Virus record (IMG/VR): IMGVR_UViG_3300032240_000463 | Span: 1 to 26,091 of that record | Origin: a virus | Strand: one strand, 5' to 3' | DNA length: 26,091 nucleotides | Shown: positions 1 through 7,679 of the stretch, one piece after another | Layout of the letters: each line of letters opens with the position of its first letter | Numbering within the stretch: position 1 is the stretch's first letter | Program-made: the position numbers and the translations under genes | Notes under the pieces: generated by a model | Seen by the model: the letters and a program-made list of their open reading frames with translations, nothing else | The model's database searches: none | What the model was told of the DNA's origin: nothing

Positions 1-42
1 ATCTTGACCAGTGATGCCTGTTACAAATGCTGTCTTTTTCAT
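1..42 (-). CDS. GDP-mannose 4,6-dehydratase-like protein, N-terminal fragment
   Basis: Only the first 14 codons are inside the window; the gene continues beyond base 1. They read MKKTAFVTGITGQD, which is the Rossmann-fold start of short-chain dehydrogenases and has the GITGQD form typical of GDP-mannose 4,6-dehydratase (Gmd). Gmd makes GDP-4-keto-6-deoxymannose, the substrate of the GDP-fucose synthase-like reductase encoded at 1901-2863, so the context supports the call. The ATG at 42-40 follows the stop of the methyltransferase gene by two bases. With so few residues, another extended SDR epimerase or dehydratase cannot be excluded. Confidence 0.6.
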   Translation of the reverse strand, partial: MKKTAFVTGITGQD

Positions 43-44
43 AA

Positions 45-596
45 TTAACCTTTTTCACAAATCATTTTCAATATTGAACCAGCCGCAGGTTCTGGATTAC
101 GAGTATCAGGTACTCTACGACAATTTACAAAACCATTCTTTTCTAACAACTTTTTAAGTGAGTCTGTATCAAATGCATTTACATGCCCCATGCCTGGCAT
201 TTTGTATTCTTCTTTGTTATGGAAACCACCAAACCAATATGACATGGCGTTCTTCCATGGGTCATCAGTAGGGTTCAACCAATCAACATTGGCCTTTTCT
301 TTCCAATCACCTTTGACAATTCTCTCTGCAATCCAACGAAAGTCTGGCACAACAACTTCAAATGTTGCACCTGGTTTCAAAATACGATTGACTTCTGTGA
401 GAACACGGTCTACATCAAAAACATAAATGTGTTCTACTACATCACCCATGTATGCCTTTTCAAAAGTATTATCTTCAAAAGGGTATGGTGTCTCCAACAA
501 ATCATGTTGGCAGTTTACAGTTGGCCATGGATGCAAGTCCATACGAACATGTGCATCTGGTTTTGGCCATGGGCCTGATCCAATATCAATAATCAT
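45..596 (-). CDS. Class I SAM-dependent methyltransferase
   Basis: A 183-residue protein with a minimal class I methyltransferase fold. Motif I (DIGSGPWPKP) lies at the extreme N-terminus, an acidic residue in VRMDLHPW follows the second strand, and the motif around GDVVEHI with PFEDNTFEKAYM fits the Methyltransf_11-like pattern. The segment NRILKPGATFEVVVPDF is the usual post-motif III strand and helix. The start ATG overlaps the TGA of the upstream gene (ATGA), and GAACGAAG serves as a weak ribosome site. It sits in the sugar-nucleotide cluster, so O-methylation of a sugar is the most likely job (inference). Protein or small-molecule methylation is possible. Confidence 0.75.
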   Translation of the reverse strand: MIIDIGSGPWPKPDAHVRMDLHPWPTVNCQHDLLETPYPFEDNTFEKAYMGDVVEHIYVFDVDRVLTEVNRILKPGATFEVVVPDFRWIAERIVKGDWKEKANVDWLNPTDDPWKNAMSYWFGGFHNKEEYKMPGMGHVNAFDTDSLKKLLEKNGFVNCRRVPDTRNPEPAAGSILKMICEKG

Positions 597-1345
597 CTTC
601 GTTCAATGTCCTCTTCAACGCACTTGTTACCCCATTGTATCTCAATAATCTGTAAAGGTTTATCAGATTCGTTTGCAAGTCTATGCCATACACCCGTTGG
701 AATATTAATATGATTGTGTTTGAGTAAATCTATTCTACGAGCAGAAGAAGGTCTTTCTTCATAGAGAACGCCTTGTCCTTCAACAACATGCCAGTATTCA
801 TTTCTGTATGTGTGTTTCTGCATACTCAATGAAAGACCTGGATTTACAGTTAGTTCTTTAACTTTTGTAGTCGGTGTTTCATACAACACACGATAGTAAC
901 CCCAAGGTCGATTTGTTTTATTCTCAAAGTAGTTGTCGATAATCCAAGATGAAGAATTCATTTTGTGACTACCGCCTACACCAAATTCAAACCTTAGATT
1001 TCTATCAGTTACATCTTGTTCTGCGGTATTGCCTGTGCCACGGTCACCACCATTTGCAAAAATCAACTCTGCATCAGGAAATAAGTTGCGTGTAACATCA
1101 ATAGCAAGTCTTGCAGTATCATCATCGTCATTGAATTCGATTACATGGTCAACCATCTTCAAATTCATAACAATCTTACATCGTTCATACCATGACATAA
1201 ATGGTCGTCCTTTTTTACGAGACAACCATGCATCTGAATTTAATCCAACAATAAGTTTATCTCCAAGTGCTTTTGCGGCATTGAAGTATGCGATATGACC
1301 TGAATGAATTGGGTCAAAACCACCAGTTACAATAACGACTTTCAT
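593..1345 (-). CDS. Cytidylyltransferase-like / type II phosphomannose isomerase cupin fusion
   Basis: The 250-residue protein has two domains. Residues 1-140 are a nucleotidyltransferase of the HxGH superfamily (GGFDPIHSGH, with H14 and H17), resembling the adenylyltransferase half of HldE. The later GGSHKMNSSSW segment fits the second nucleotide-binding motif. Residues 146-245 are a cupin of the mannose-6-phosphate isomerase type II kind, with RPWGYYRVL, QKHTYRNEYWHVVEGQG and IPTGVWHRLAN, including metal-ligand candidates H178, E183 and H221. In bacterial ManC the same cupin follows a GT-A guanylyltransferase instead, so this pairing is unusual. The likely role is activation of a sugar 1-phosphate in the heptose or mannose pathway (inference). 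RBS GGAATAAAATT; ATGA overlap with gmhA. Confidence 0.8.
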   Translation of the reverse strand: MKVVIVTGGFDPIHSGHIAYFNAAKALGDKLIVGLNSDAWLSRKKGRPFMSWYERCKIVMNLKMVDHVIEFNDDDDTARLAIDVTRNLFPDAELIFANGGDRGTGNTAEQDVTDRNLRFEFGVGGSHKMNSSSWIIDNYFENKTNRPWGYYRVLYETPTTKVKELTVNPGLSLSMQKHTYRNEYWHVVEGQGVLYEERPSSARRIDLLKHNHINIPTGVWHRLANESDKPLQIIEIQWGNKCVEEDIERR

Positions 1346-1938
1346 AATTTTATTCCATCATTTCTATTGTGTTCAGTTCTAATATGTTGTGCAATAATAT
1401 GCATCAACGCTTGATGACAATCTTCAACAATACCATAATTATCTTCTTGCACATGTAAAACATAATCTGCAAGTTCTGCGGCTTGACCGCCATCAAAACC
1501 TACAAATGCAATAGTCTCCATGTTTAATTCTTTAGCCTTCTTAATTGCATTGACAATATTCGGAGAATTGCCACTTGCTGAGATTGCCACAAGAATATTT
1601 CCTGCACTACCTTTCATACTTAGTTGAAAGGAAAATACATCATCATAACCTATATCATTTGCAATTGCAGTAAGAATAGAACCTGATGTAAGTGGTTGAA
1701 TCTTTGGTCTCAATAGTGCATCATAGTGAACACCTTTTGCATGGTCACAATGAAAATGGTCACTCATTGATAGGGAACCTCCGTTACCACATACAAAAAC
1801 ATCTATTCTTTTTCTGTATGCAAAGTCTAACAACTCAAATACTTTTTGTAATTGTTCTTTATTGACCGATTCTAATCCCGCATTAATACGATTTGCGTAA
1901 TTAGACAGTCGTTGATTTATTAATAATGTTTGTGACAT
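1342..1938 (-). CDS. gmhA: Phosphoheptose isomerase (sedoheptulose 7-phosphate isomerase), SIS domain
   Basis: The family converts sedoheptulose 7-phosphate to D-glycero-D-manno-heptose 7-phosphate, the first step to activated heptoses. The 198-residue protein shows the SIS-domain phosphate loop (VCGNGGSLSMSDHF), the HFxxDxxKG variant of the metal/active-site helix (HFHCDHAKG), a second Ser/Thr-rich loop (ISASGNSPNIV) and a C-terminal helix with the EDCHQALMHIIAQH histidines. Length is normal for GmhA. The start ATG at 1938 lies 38 bases inside the end of the upstream reductase gene and has only a weak ribosome site, but the distance from the start to the CGNGGS loop fits the family. It neighbours a HddA-like kinase gene, which supports a heptose route. 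Confidence 0.88.
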   Translation of the reverse strand: MSQTLLINQRLSNYANRINAGLESVNKEQLQKVFELLDFAYRKRIDVFVCGNGGSLSMSDHFHCDHAKGVHYDALLRPKIQPLTSGSILTAIANDIGYDDVFSFQLSMKGSAGNILVAISASGNSPNIVNAIKKAKELNMETIAFVGFDGGQAAELADYVLHVQEDNYGIVEDCHQALMHIIAQHIRTEHNRNDGIKL

Positions 1939-2863
1939 ACCAATTATAAGCCTCTTTTAATCCATCAATTAACTCTACTTTAGGTTTCCATCCTAAAGAC
2001 AAAATCTTACTGTTATCGGTAAGTTTGTTCATAGTTCCATCAGGTCTACTGATATCATACACAATTTCACCTTTAAAGTCAAGCGCAAGTGCGGCAATAG
2101 TTACGAACTGTGCGATTGGTATATCAAAACCAGGACTGATGTTTACGAAATTCTGCATTGGTTGTGTTACAGAATCCCATTTCTCTTTATCTACATTCAT
2201 TACATGGATACATGCATCTGCCATATCATCAACATAGAGGAATTCTCTGCGTGGTTTACCTGTTCCCCATACCATAAAATGAGCATCACCATTTTGTTTT
2301 GCACGATGAATTCGTTGAATCACACCTGCGGCCAAGTGACCATTTTCTTCATCATAGTTATCACCAGGTCCATATAAGTTACATGGTAATACGGAACGAT
2401 AATCAACACCATATTGACGATTGTAACTTTCACACATTTTAATGCCTGCCATTTTGGCAAGTGCATATGGTTCGTTAGTTGGTTCTAACATACCAGTCAT
2501 AATTTGGTGTTCGTGAATTGGGTTTTCTGCAAACTTAGGATAAACACAAGTCGAACCCAACATCAAAAGTTTCTTAATGCCACTCTCATAAGCCGCATTA
2601 ATGACATTCGTTTGAATCATAAGATTCTTATAAATGAATTCACCAGGATGATTATTGTTACCAATAATACCACCTACTTTGGCCGCAGCCATATAGACTT
2701 GGTCAATCTTATTACTTGCAAAAAAGTCTTTAACTGCTTGTTGATTAGTTAAATCTAATTCACTATGCGTTTTGGTGATGATATCGTTATGTCCCAAATC
2801 TTTAAGGCGCCTGACAATGGCAGAACCTACTAACCCACGGTGACCCGCAACAAAAATCTTCAT
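1901..2863 (-). CDS. fcl: GDP-L-fucose synthase-like NAD-dependent epimerase/reductase
   Basis: A 320-residue extended short-chain dehydrogenase that matches GDP-4-keto-6-deoxymannose epimerase/reductase (Fcl/WcaG). Visible motifs are the N-terminal nucleotide-binding loop GHRGLVGSAI, the MAAAKVGGI segment characteristic of Fcl, the catalytic LGSTCVYP serine strand and the PYALAKMAG Tyr-x3-Lys pair. The CNLYGPGDNYD and REFLYVDDMADA segments are also Fcl-like. It would act after Gmd. In heptose-making bacteria a close relative reduces the GDP-6-deoxyheptulose intermediate, so with gmhA nearby the true product could be GDP-fucose or a GDP-6-deoxyheptose. The ATG follows GAGG, six bases upstream, one base after the stop of the kinase gene. 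Confidence 0.85.
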   Translation of the reverse strand: MKIFVAGHRGLVGSAIVRRLKDLGHNDIITKTHSELDLTNQQAVKDFFASNKIDQVYMAAAKVGGIIGNNNHPGEFIYKNLMIQTNVINAAYESGIKKLLMLGSTCVYPKFAENPIHEHQIMTGMLEPTNEPYALAKMAGIKMCESYNRQYGVDYRSVLPCNLYGPGDNYDEENGHLAAGVIQRIHRAKQNGDAHFMVWGTGKPRREFLYVDDMADACIHVMNVDKEKWDSVTQPMQNFVNISPGFDIPIAQFVTIAALALDFKGEIVYDISRPDGTMNKLTDNSKILSLGWKPKVELIDGLKEAYNWYVTNIINKSTTV

Positions 2864-2864
2864 A

Positions 2865-3866
2865 TTATACCTCTTGGTCTTGATAATCGTGATAAATTAA
2901 TTGACTGCCTAAAAATTCAAAATCAATAGGAACTTCTCGCAGCTTCAATGCTTCTGCAACACTCTTTTGTTTTTCTGGTGGTGTGAGAAACATCATAAAA
3001 CCGCCACCACCCGCACCCAATAGTTTTCCACCTACTGCGCCGTTTTCAATACCTTTTTGGTAGATATTGTCGATATCACTATTCGTGATAGTTTTCTCAA
3101 TGGTCTTTTTATGTTCCCATTGTGTATGCATTAATGCACCCAACTCATTCATTTTGTTTGGGTTATTAGAAAATAGGATTTTTTCTGCTTCATCTGTAAT
3201 TTCTTTTACAATTTTCAAATCGATACTTTTCTTTTCGATGTTCTCAATTTTCTTATGTGCAATATCCGAAGCATTTCTCAATTGTTCAGTAAAGAATACT
3301 TGAACCCATGATTCTAATTCTTTAATCGTTTCTTTCTTCACATGCAATGGTGAACACATAAACTCTGATTTACCACCAAAATTGATACGATTGAAACCAC
3401 CAAATGCAGCTGCAACTTGGTCTTGAGAACCAACTGATTCACGGAGAATATTTTGTTCTAAATTAATAGAACTCAATGCAAGGTCTCTTTTCGTCAATTG
3501 TTTGTTTTGTAATACAGAAAGACCATGTAATAGTCCTACCGTAAAACTAGAACTTGATCCAATACCAGTGCGGTTAGGCAAATCGCCATGATGAGTAATA
3601 TCGAGTCCATCAGTAAATCCCATATAGTTAATTGCTTCACGAATAACAGGAACTTGAATATCTTCAATTGTATTTGTTTCTTGTCTATCATAATATCTGA
3701 TTCTATATTTGTAATCAAAGATAGGTGGCAATTTTCGTAAAACAAGGAACGAATACTTGTTGATAGTGGTAGAGATTACTGAACCACCGTGTTCACGATA
3801 CCATGCAGGATAGTCTGTGCTACCACCAAAGAATGAAATACGATATGGGGTTCTAATAATAATCAT
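2865..3866 (-). CDS. hddA: GHMP-family D-glycero-D-manno-heptose 7-phosphate kinase
   Basis: The protein has 333 residues and the three GHMP kinase signatures. Motif 1 is at the N-terminus (TPYRISFFGGSTDYP), the ATP-binding glycine/serine loop is GIGSSSSF (residues 101-108) and motif 3 is GGKLLGAGGGGFMMF near the C-terminus. The GGSTDYP and SVGSQDQVAAAFGGFN stretches are typical of HddA/WcbL-type heptose kinases. This family phosphorylates the anomeric carbon of heptose 7-phosphate in the GDP-heptose branch. It lies directly between a dehydratase gene (ATGA overlap) and the reductase gene, with gmhA two genes on. A fucose or other sugar kinase of the same family is the alternative. Confidence 0.82.
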   Translation of the reverse strand: MIIIRTPYRISFFGGSTDYPAWYREHGGSVISTTINKYSFLVLRKLPPIFDYKYRIRYYDRQETNTIEDIQVPVIREAINYMGFTDGLDITHHGDLPNRTGIGSSSSFTVGLLHGLSVLQNKQLTKRDLALSSINLEQNILRESVGSQDQVAAAFGGFNRINFGGKSEFMCSPLHVKKETIKELESWVQVFFTEQLRNASDIAHKKIENIEKKSIDLKIVKEITDEAEKILFSNNPNKMNELGALMHTQWEHKKTIEKTITNSDIDNIYQKGIENGAVGGKLLGAGGGGFMMFLTPPEKQKSVAEALKLREVPIDFEFLGSQLIYHDYQDQEV

Positions 3867-4879
3867 CGAATAACAAACTTTCCGTTTTGTTCTGCGACCA
3901 TTTCACGCCAGTAATTCAATAAATCTTCCATAGTTTGTTGATATGGAATCTCTGGTTTCCAACCTGTATGTAATCTAAACTTTTCTGTATTAGGCACTTG
4001 TAAGTCTGCATCAATTGGTCTTAATCTAGCAGGGTCGGTTTCAATTCTAATCTTTTCTTTCATTGGTGACATGGACAATAGAGTATTCAATACATCTGAA
4101 ATTTCACATGTAAAAGTACCACCAATGTTGTAATACGCACCACGAATAGGGTTGTGTGTCAATAAGATATAATAGGCACGAACTGCATCACGCACATCTG
4201 CAATAGTTCTTAGTGACTTTAAGTTACCAACTTTGATAACTGGTTCAATATAACCGGCTTCTGCCATTGCAATCTGTTTTGCAAATGATGATTCCGCAAA
4301 TACATCACCACGGCGAGGACCTGTATGAGTAAACATACGAGTTGTCTGCACATTCATATTGTATGCTTCTGCGTAGAAACGACCAACTAAGTCTGTTCCA
4401 CATTTAGAGATAGCATAAGGTGATGCAGGATGAAAATTACATTCTTCATCGATTGGAAGTTTATCTTGTGGTACACGACCAAAAACTTCTGATGAGGCAC
4501 ATACATGAATGTGTGCTTCTGGTGCCCACTTCTTCAATGAATCTAGTAGTCTTACTGTTCCTTGAACATTGACATTTAGTGTTTCGATTGGCGAATCAAA
4601 ACTTGTTTTAGGAAAACTTTGGGCCGCCAAATGGAAAACATAATCAGGCCTGTTTTCTTTGATTGCTGTGTCAATCGATATTCCATCATTCAAATCTCCG
4701 TAAACAAGTTTTACCCTGTTCATATTGTTAATGTTCTCTATTAAATTTCTAATATTGGCAAGTGGACTTCTCCAACGAATAAGTCCAACAATGTCCCAAT
4801 CGGTATTTTCAATTAGATACTCTGCAAGGTGAGAACCCACCATGCCAGTAATACCAGTAATAAACGCAACCTTCTTCAT
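3863..4879 (-). CDS. GDP-mannose 4,6-dehydratase-like SDR enzyme
   Basis: A 338-residue extended SDR. The Rossmann loop is TGITGMVGSHLAE (about residues 8-20), the catalytic region has CASSEVFG and SPYAISKCG (Tyr-x3-Lys), and RMFTHTGPRRGDVFAES matches the substrate loop of the GDP-mannose dehydratase group. The GLIRWRSPLANIRNL segment follows the nucleotide-binding strand as in Gmd/Rmd/DmhA-type enzymes. It probably removes water from a GDP-hexose or GDP-heptose, making a 4-keto-6-deoxy sugar. With the fragment at 1-42 the phage appears to carry two such enzymes, perhaps one for mannose and one for heptose (inference). RBS GGAGATGAT; ATGA overlap with the glycosyltransferase gene before it. 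Confidence 0.8.
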   Translation of the reverse strand: MKKVAFITGITGMVGSHLAEYLIENTDWDIVGLIRWRSPLANIRNLIENINNMNRVKLVYGDLNDGISIDTAIKENRPDYVFHLAAQSFPKTSFDSPIETLNVNVQGTVRLLDSLKKWAPEAHIHVCASSEVFGRVPQDKLPIDEECNFHPASPYAISKCGTDLVGRFYAEAYNMNVQTTRMFTHTGPRRGDVFAESSFAKQIAMAEAGYIEPVIKVGNLKSLRTIADVRDAVRAYYILLTHNPIRGAYYNIGGTFTCEISDVLNTLLSMSPMKEKIRIETDPARLRPIDADLQVPNTEKFRLHTGWKPEIPYQQTMEDLLNYWREMVAEQNGKFVIR

Positions 4880-5871
4880 ATCATCTCCACGGCAGTAATC
4901 ATATCTTTAATTCTATTCACATAGGTGTGTTTGTCTTTAACCTTTTTCATTTGATTTAGAATAAGGTCTTTTGTTTTTGGATTATTTTGCATTTCTTGTG
5001 CAACATAAAACAAGTCTTTTGGATTATCTGCATATGCAACTTCTTGGTCAAAGAAGTCATAAGTCTCTTTTGAATTAGTTAAGCACAATGCACCATAACT
5101 AATATTTTTAATTGACCTACAAGATATGTATCCATTCGCCAGGTGATTTCTTGGTCGAACATCTAATGGCAAATACGATTGAATAACTGCACTACGCATT
5201 TGTTCTACTGTCAATGGGTTCTGCCATGGTGAATTATAAACAAATGGAAGTTTATTCTTTTCACATTCATCGATAAATGGTTTGAACATTTCTTGATTAT
5301 CTTCTCTGATTGTACCACCAAAGAAAGCAAATTTAGGTTCATTGAATGGTGTCAAACGAGTTTCAAAATCGATTTCATTTGGTAACAAATCAGTCGCCCA
5401 AATAGAATAGAATATATCATAGTCAGAACCTTTTTCAAAGAAAGAAGTGCCATCGTTAATTGGTGTGTATTTTTCTTTTTCGAATTTATATGCATAGTTC
5501 TTATCTTCTACGCCATCGACACCCCAATTATTTGCAAATCTAAAGTCAATCAATCGACCAACTTTACCAAGATACATGGATGCACCAGGATTTCCTTCAA
5601 CAGGTCCTTTGTTACCAATGTAGTGTATCAGATAGGTTGATGTTGGTCGTAATGGCAGTTTATTACTGATACCATTTGCAAAGACCAACCATTGTTCTGA
5701 AATGATTAATGCATTATCAAAAAATTCGTCAGGTAAGTTATGGCGATTATCTAACCAATATGTTGGATAACCTAGATACTCAGCTGCACGAACACAGGCA
5801 TCATGGACAAATGCATGTGTGTGACCAGTATCAAACATCGCACCCCATACAATTATTTTATCGTGCTTCAT
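4876..5871 (-). CDS. Probable glycosyltransferase (GT-B-like)
   Basis: The 331-residue protein is not an obvious member of a named family to my eye. The C-terminal third has the shape of a GT-B sugar-nucleotide domain: a strand-start FAFFGGT, then NGYISCRSIKNISYGALCLTN, which resembles the conserved R-x-x-E/N-x-x-x-x-G-A-l-x-l-T element of Glyco_trans_1_2 proteins, followed by a DNPKDLFYVAQEM helix. The N-terminus (IIVWGAMFDTGHTHAFV) looks like a Rossmann-type half. It lies in a chain of ATGA overlaps with the methyltransferase gene before it and the dehydratase gene after it. A role in transferring the sugar made by this cluster is inferred. Confidence 0.55.
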   Translation of the reverse strand: MKHDKIIVWGAMFDTGHTHAFVHDACVRAAEYLGYPTYWLDNRHNLPDEFFDNALIISEQWLVFANGISNKLPLRPTSTYLIHYIGNKGPVEGNPGASMYLGKVGRLIDFRFANNWGVDGVEDKNYAYKFEKEKYTPINDGTSFFEKGSDYDIFYSIWATDLLPNEIDFETRLTPFNEPKFAFFGGTIREDNQEMFKPFIDECEKNKLPFVYNSPWQNPLTVEQMRSAVIQSYLPLDVRPRNHLANGYISCRSIKNISYGALCLTNSKETYDFFDQEVAYADNPKDLFYVAQEMQNNPKTKDLILNQMKKVKDKHTYVNRIKDMITAVEMI

Positions 5872-6518
5872 TTAATTAGATACCATGCATTATTTTCAAC
5901 TGTATTGATTTTAGTGTCTGGTTTGTCTTTAAAGAACTCTTTCAATGCATTATGAACAGAAGTCAAATTGATATCGTGTCCAGCAAATACACCGCCAGTT
6001 TTAACCAGTGGCCAATAATCAATCAAATCTTTTAATGTAGTTTCGTAACTATGGTCGCCGTCAATGAAAACAAAATCCAAACTATCTTCTTTCATATTGA
6101 AGGCAGCATTTTCACTAGTATCAAAAATAAATTCAATCTTATCTTTGTATGGTTCTAGTCGTTCAATACACCTGCGTTTAGTTTCCGCCTGTCTATCTTC
6201 AGTAACTCTTGTGCCATCCCAATCAACGAATGATGGGTAGTTGTCGATTGCATATATCTTTTTGATATTTGGTATCTTTTTAACCCACAATTCAGTTGTG
6301 AATCCGTGACAGACACCAATCTCACATCCAACTAAGTCACCTTCTAGTTTTGAAATAGGTTCTACAAGACCACGACCAGAAATGTTCGTATCTTGTTCGC
6401 CATATTCAACTTGTTTTTGAACCCACTCTACCGCATCCAAATGGTCGTATGGGTCACGGGTTTGTGCTTCTTGTCGCATTAAGTTTTGCGTTGTGTCAAT
6501 GATAAATTCTTCACTCAT
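5868..6518 (-). CDS. Class I SAM-dependent methyltransferase (Methyltransf_24 type)
   Basis: 216 residues. Motif I is VGCEIGVCHGFTTELW, the acidic end of the second strand is KIYAIDNYPSF, and the signature IDGDHSYETTLKDLIDYWPLVKTGG segment (DFVFIDGDHSYE followed by a Gly-Gly turn) is typical of Methyltransf_24/CmcI-like enzymes found in surface polysaccharide loci. The following GHDINLTSVHNALKEFF is also typical. The gene overlaps the glycosyltransferase gene before it by eight bases and the one after it by four, so it is translated as part of the sugar cluster. The likely role is methylation of a glycan sugar, but the substrate cannot be read from the sequence. Confidence 0.8.
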   Translation of the reverse strand: MSEEFIIDTTQNLMRQEAQTRDPYDHLDAVEWVQKQVEYGEQDTNISGRGLVEPISKLEGDLVGCEIGVCHGFTTELWVKKIPNIKKIYAIDNYPSFVDWDGTRVTEDRQAETKRRCIERLEPYKDKIEFIFDTSENAAFNMKEDSLDFVFIDGDHSYETTLKDLIDYWPLVKTGGVFAGHDINLTSVHNALKEFFKDKPDTKINTVENNAWYLIK

Positions 6519-7365
6519 ATTTTTTCTCTATAATTTCTTTCCACTCGGGAACACGGTCATATTGATGAACAATAGCAAATGGTTTGCCAGTGCTTGTGCA
6601 TACTACATTATCTACTAAAATTGGAGAATTTTCAACCAGCCGAGTAGCATATTTACCTGCAATTTGTGGACCAGTTGTACCAAGTTGTGCGGCATATCCA
6701 TCTTCACTCATTGCAAAGTTTGTGATATCTTTAAATGGTTTCATGTTCAACAGAATATTCAACGCAGCTTGGTCTGGACCACCACCACCTTCTGTCCAAT
6801 GACTTGTGCCATTACACATCATGTAGATATTAAGAAATACATCAAGCATAGTGTCGAACTTGCCTGAGATTGTACCTGCATTGTAGATTAGATTGTCTTT
6901 GGTGTGGTCTTGTAATAAGGCACCAAATGCTTTGAACATGTTGTGTGTTCCCCATTCTTCATCTCTGTAATAAATGGATTCACATGCAACATTGATTTCT
7001 TTATCACCAATGTTTTCTTCTAACCACTTAGATGGGTTAGTTTGGAAGATAACATCTTTAACATCGGTGGTAATAATATATCGGTATTGTCCTTGGAGTT
7101 TCTTTAGGAAATACCACATGTGAAGGAATCTCTCAACGACAATTGAGAATTCTGATTTGTAAACAAAACGCTTATTGGTTTCGTCTTTGCCTAAGGCGAG
7201 AACGGTGTAATTTCTTTTGACAAGTTCTTCAACAGTTTCATATGAAACATTATAACAGACCATGGCTTTTACACCATCAAATCCACTTCTGTCTAAAGAA
7301 TTAACCCATGGTTTAATTTTTTCAAAATCATAACCAGTGATACAACCAACCACAATATCTTTCAT
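6511..7365 (-). CDS. Probable GT-A glycosyltransferase
   Basis: The protein is 284 residues from the ATG at 7365, which has a good GGAG site seven bases upstream. An in-frame TTG at 7380 would extend it by five residues, but that would place the GGAG inside the coding region, so the ATG is preferred. The RYIITTDVKDVIFQTNPSKWL segment holds an Asp-x-x-Asp element at the end of a strand, as in GT-A metal sites. LIYNAGTISGKFDTMLDV and GGGGPDQAALN resemble the acceptor and substrate loops of GT8/GT77-like enzymes. It is the first gene of the sugar cluster after a 41-base gap holding a possible late promoter. Confidence 0.6.
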   Translation of the reverse strand: MKDIVVGCITGYDFEKIKPWVNSLDRSGFDGVKAMVCYNVSYETVEELVKRNYTVLALGKDETNKRFVYKSEFSIVVERFLHMWYFLKKLQGQYRYIITTDVKDVIFQTNPSKWLEENIGDKEINVACESIYYRDEEWGTHNMFKAFGALLQDHTKDNLIYNAGTISGKFDTMLDVFLNIYMMCNGTSHWTEGGGGPDQAALNILLNMKPFKDITNFAMSEDGYAAQLGTTGPQIAGKYATRLVENSPILVDNVVCTSTGKPFAIVHQYDRVPEWKEIIEKKYE

Positions 7366-7400
7366 AATAACTCCAATCAAAAAATGATATATTTACTTTT

Positions 7401-7408
7401 TATTTATT
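7401..7408 (-). promoter_or_regulatory. Possible T4-type late promoter
   Basis: The minus strand reads AATAAATA, seven of eight bases of the T4 late consensus TATAAATA. It overlaps the stop codon of the 90-residue gene and precedes the sugar cluster by about 36 bases. By T4 geometry transcription would start near 7395. The region is very AT-rich, so a chance match is quite possible. Confidence 0.35.
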
Positions 7409-7679
7409 AACCTCTTGTGAGTGCCAAAATCTTTTGTATCTGCGCTTCTACAAGCGTCTTACGATTTGGCCAATAGATGTATTCTTTATCTGAAGTTTTT
7501 AAAAGTTTTGTAAAGAAAGGTAAAACTAATTTTTCAACTTGCTCCAATCGTGCTTTAAATTCTTCTGCTGTATCAGCAGTATCAGAAATTACTTTGTTGT
7601 ATTCTTCTTCAGAAACGGCAGAGAATCCAAAATCATCGTCACCATATTCTGCAAGAATTTTATTAATATCGTATGCCAT
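7407..7679 (-). CDS. Small acidic protein of unknown function
   Basis: I do not recognise this 90-residue protein. It is highly charged and mostly helical by composition (AYDINKILAEYGDDDFGFS, then a Glu/Lys-rich helix), with no cysteines, no signal peptide and no membrane segment. Its ATG overlaps the TAA of the ligase-like gene (TAATG), so it is translationally coupled to that gene and probably belongs to the same late unit. An accessory or structural role alongside the preceding two proteins is a guess from context only. Confidence 0.75.
   Translation of the reverse strand: MAYDINKILAEYGDDDFGFSAVSEEEYNKVISDTADTAEEFKARLEQVEKLVLPFFTKLLKTSDKEYIYWPNRKTLVEAQIQKILALTRG

Noticed and set aside
2864-2884. 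TATAAT between the kinase and the fucose synthase-like gene
   Set aside because: It coincides with the spacer between the ribosome site and ATG and has no -35 element at a suitable distance.
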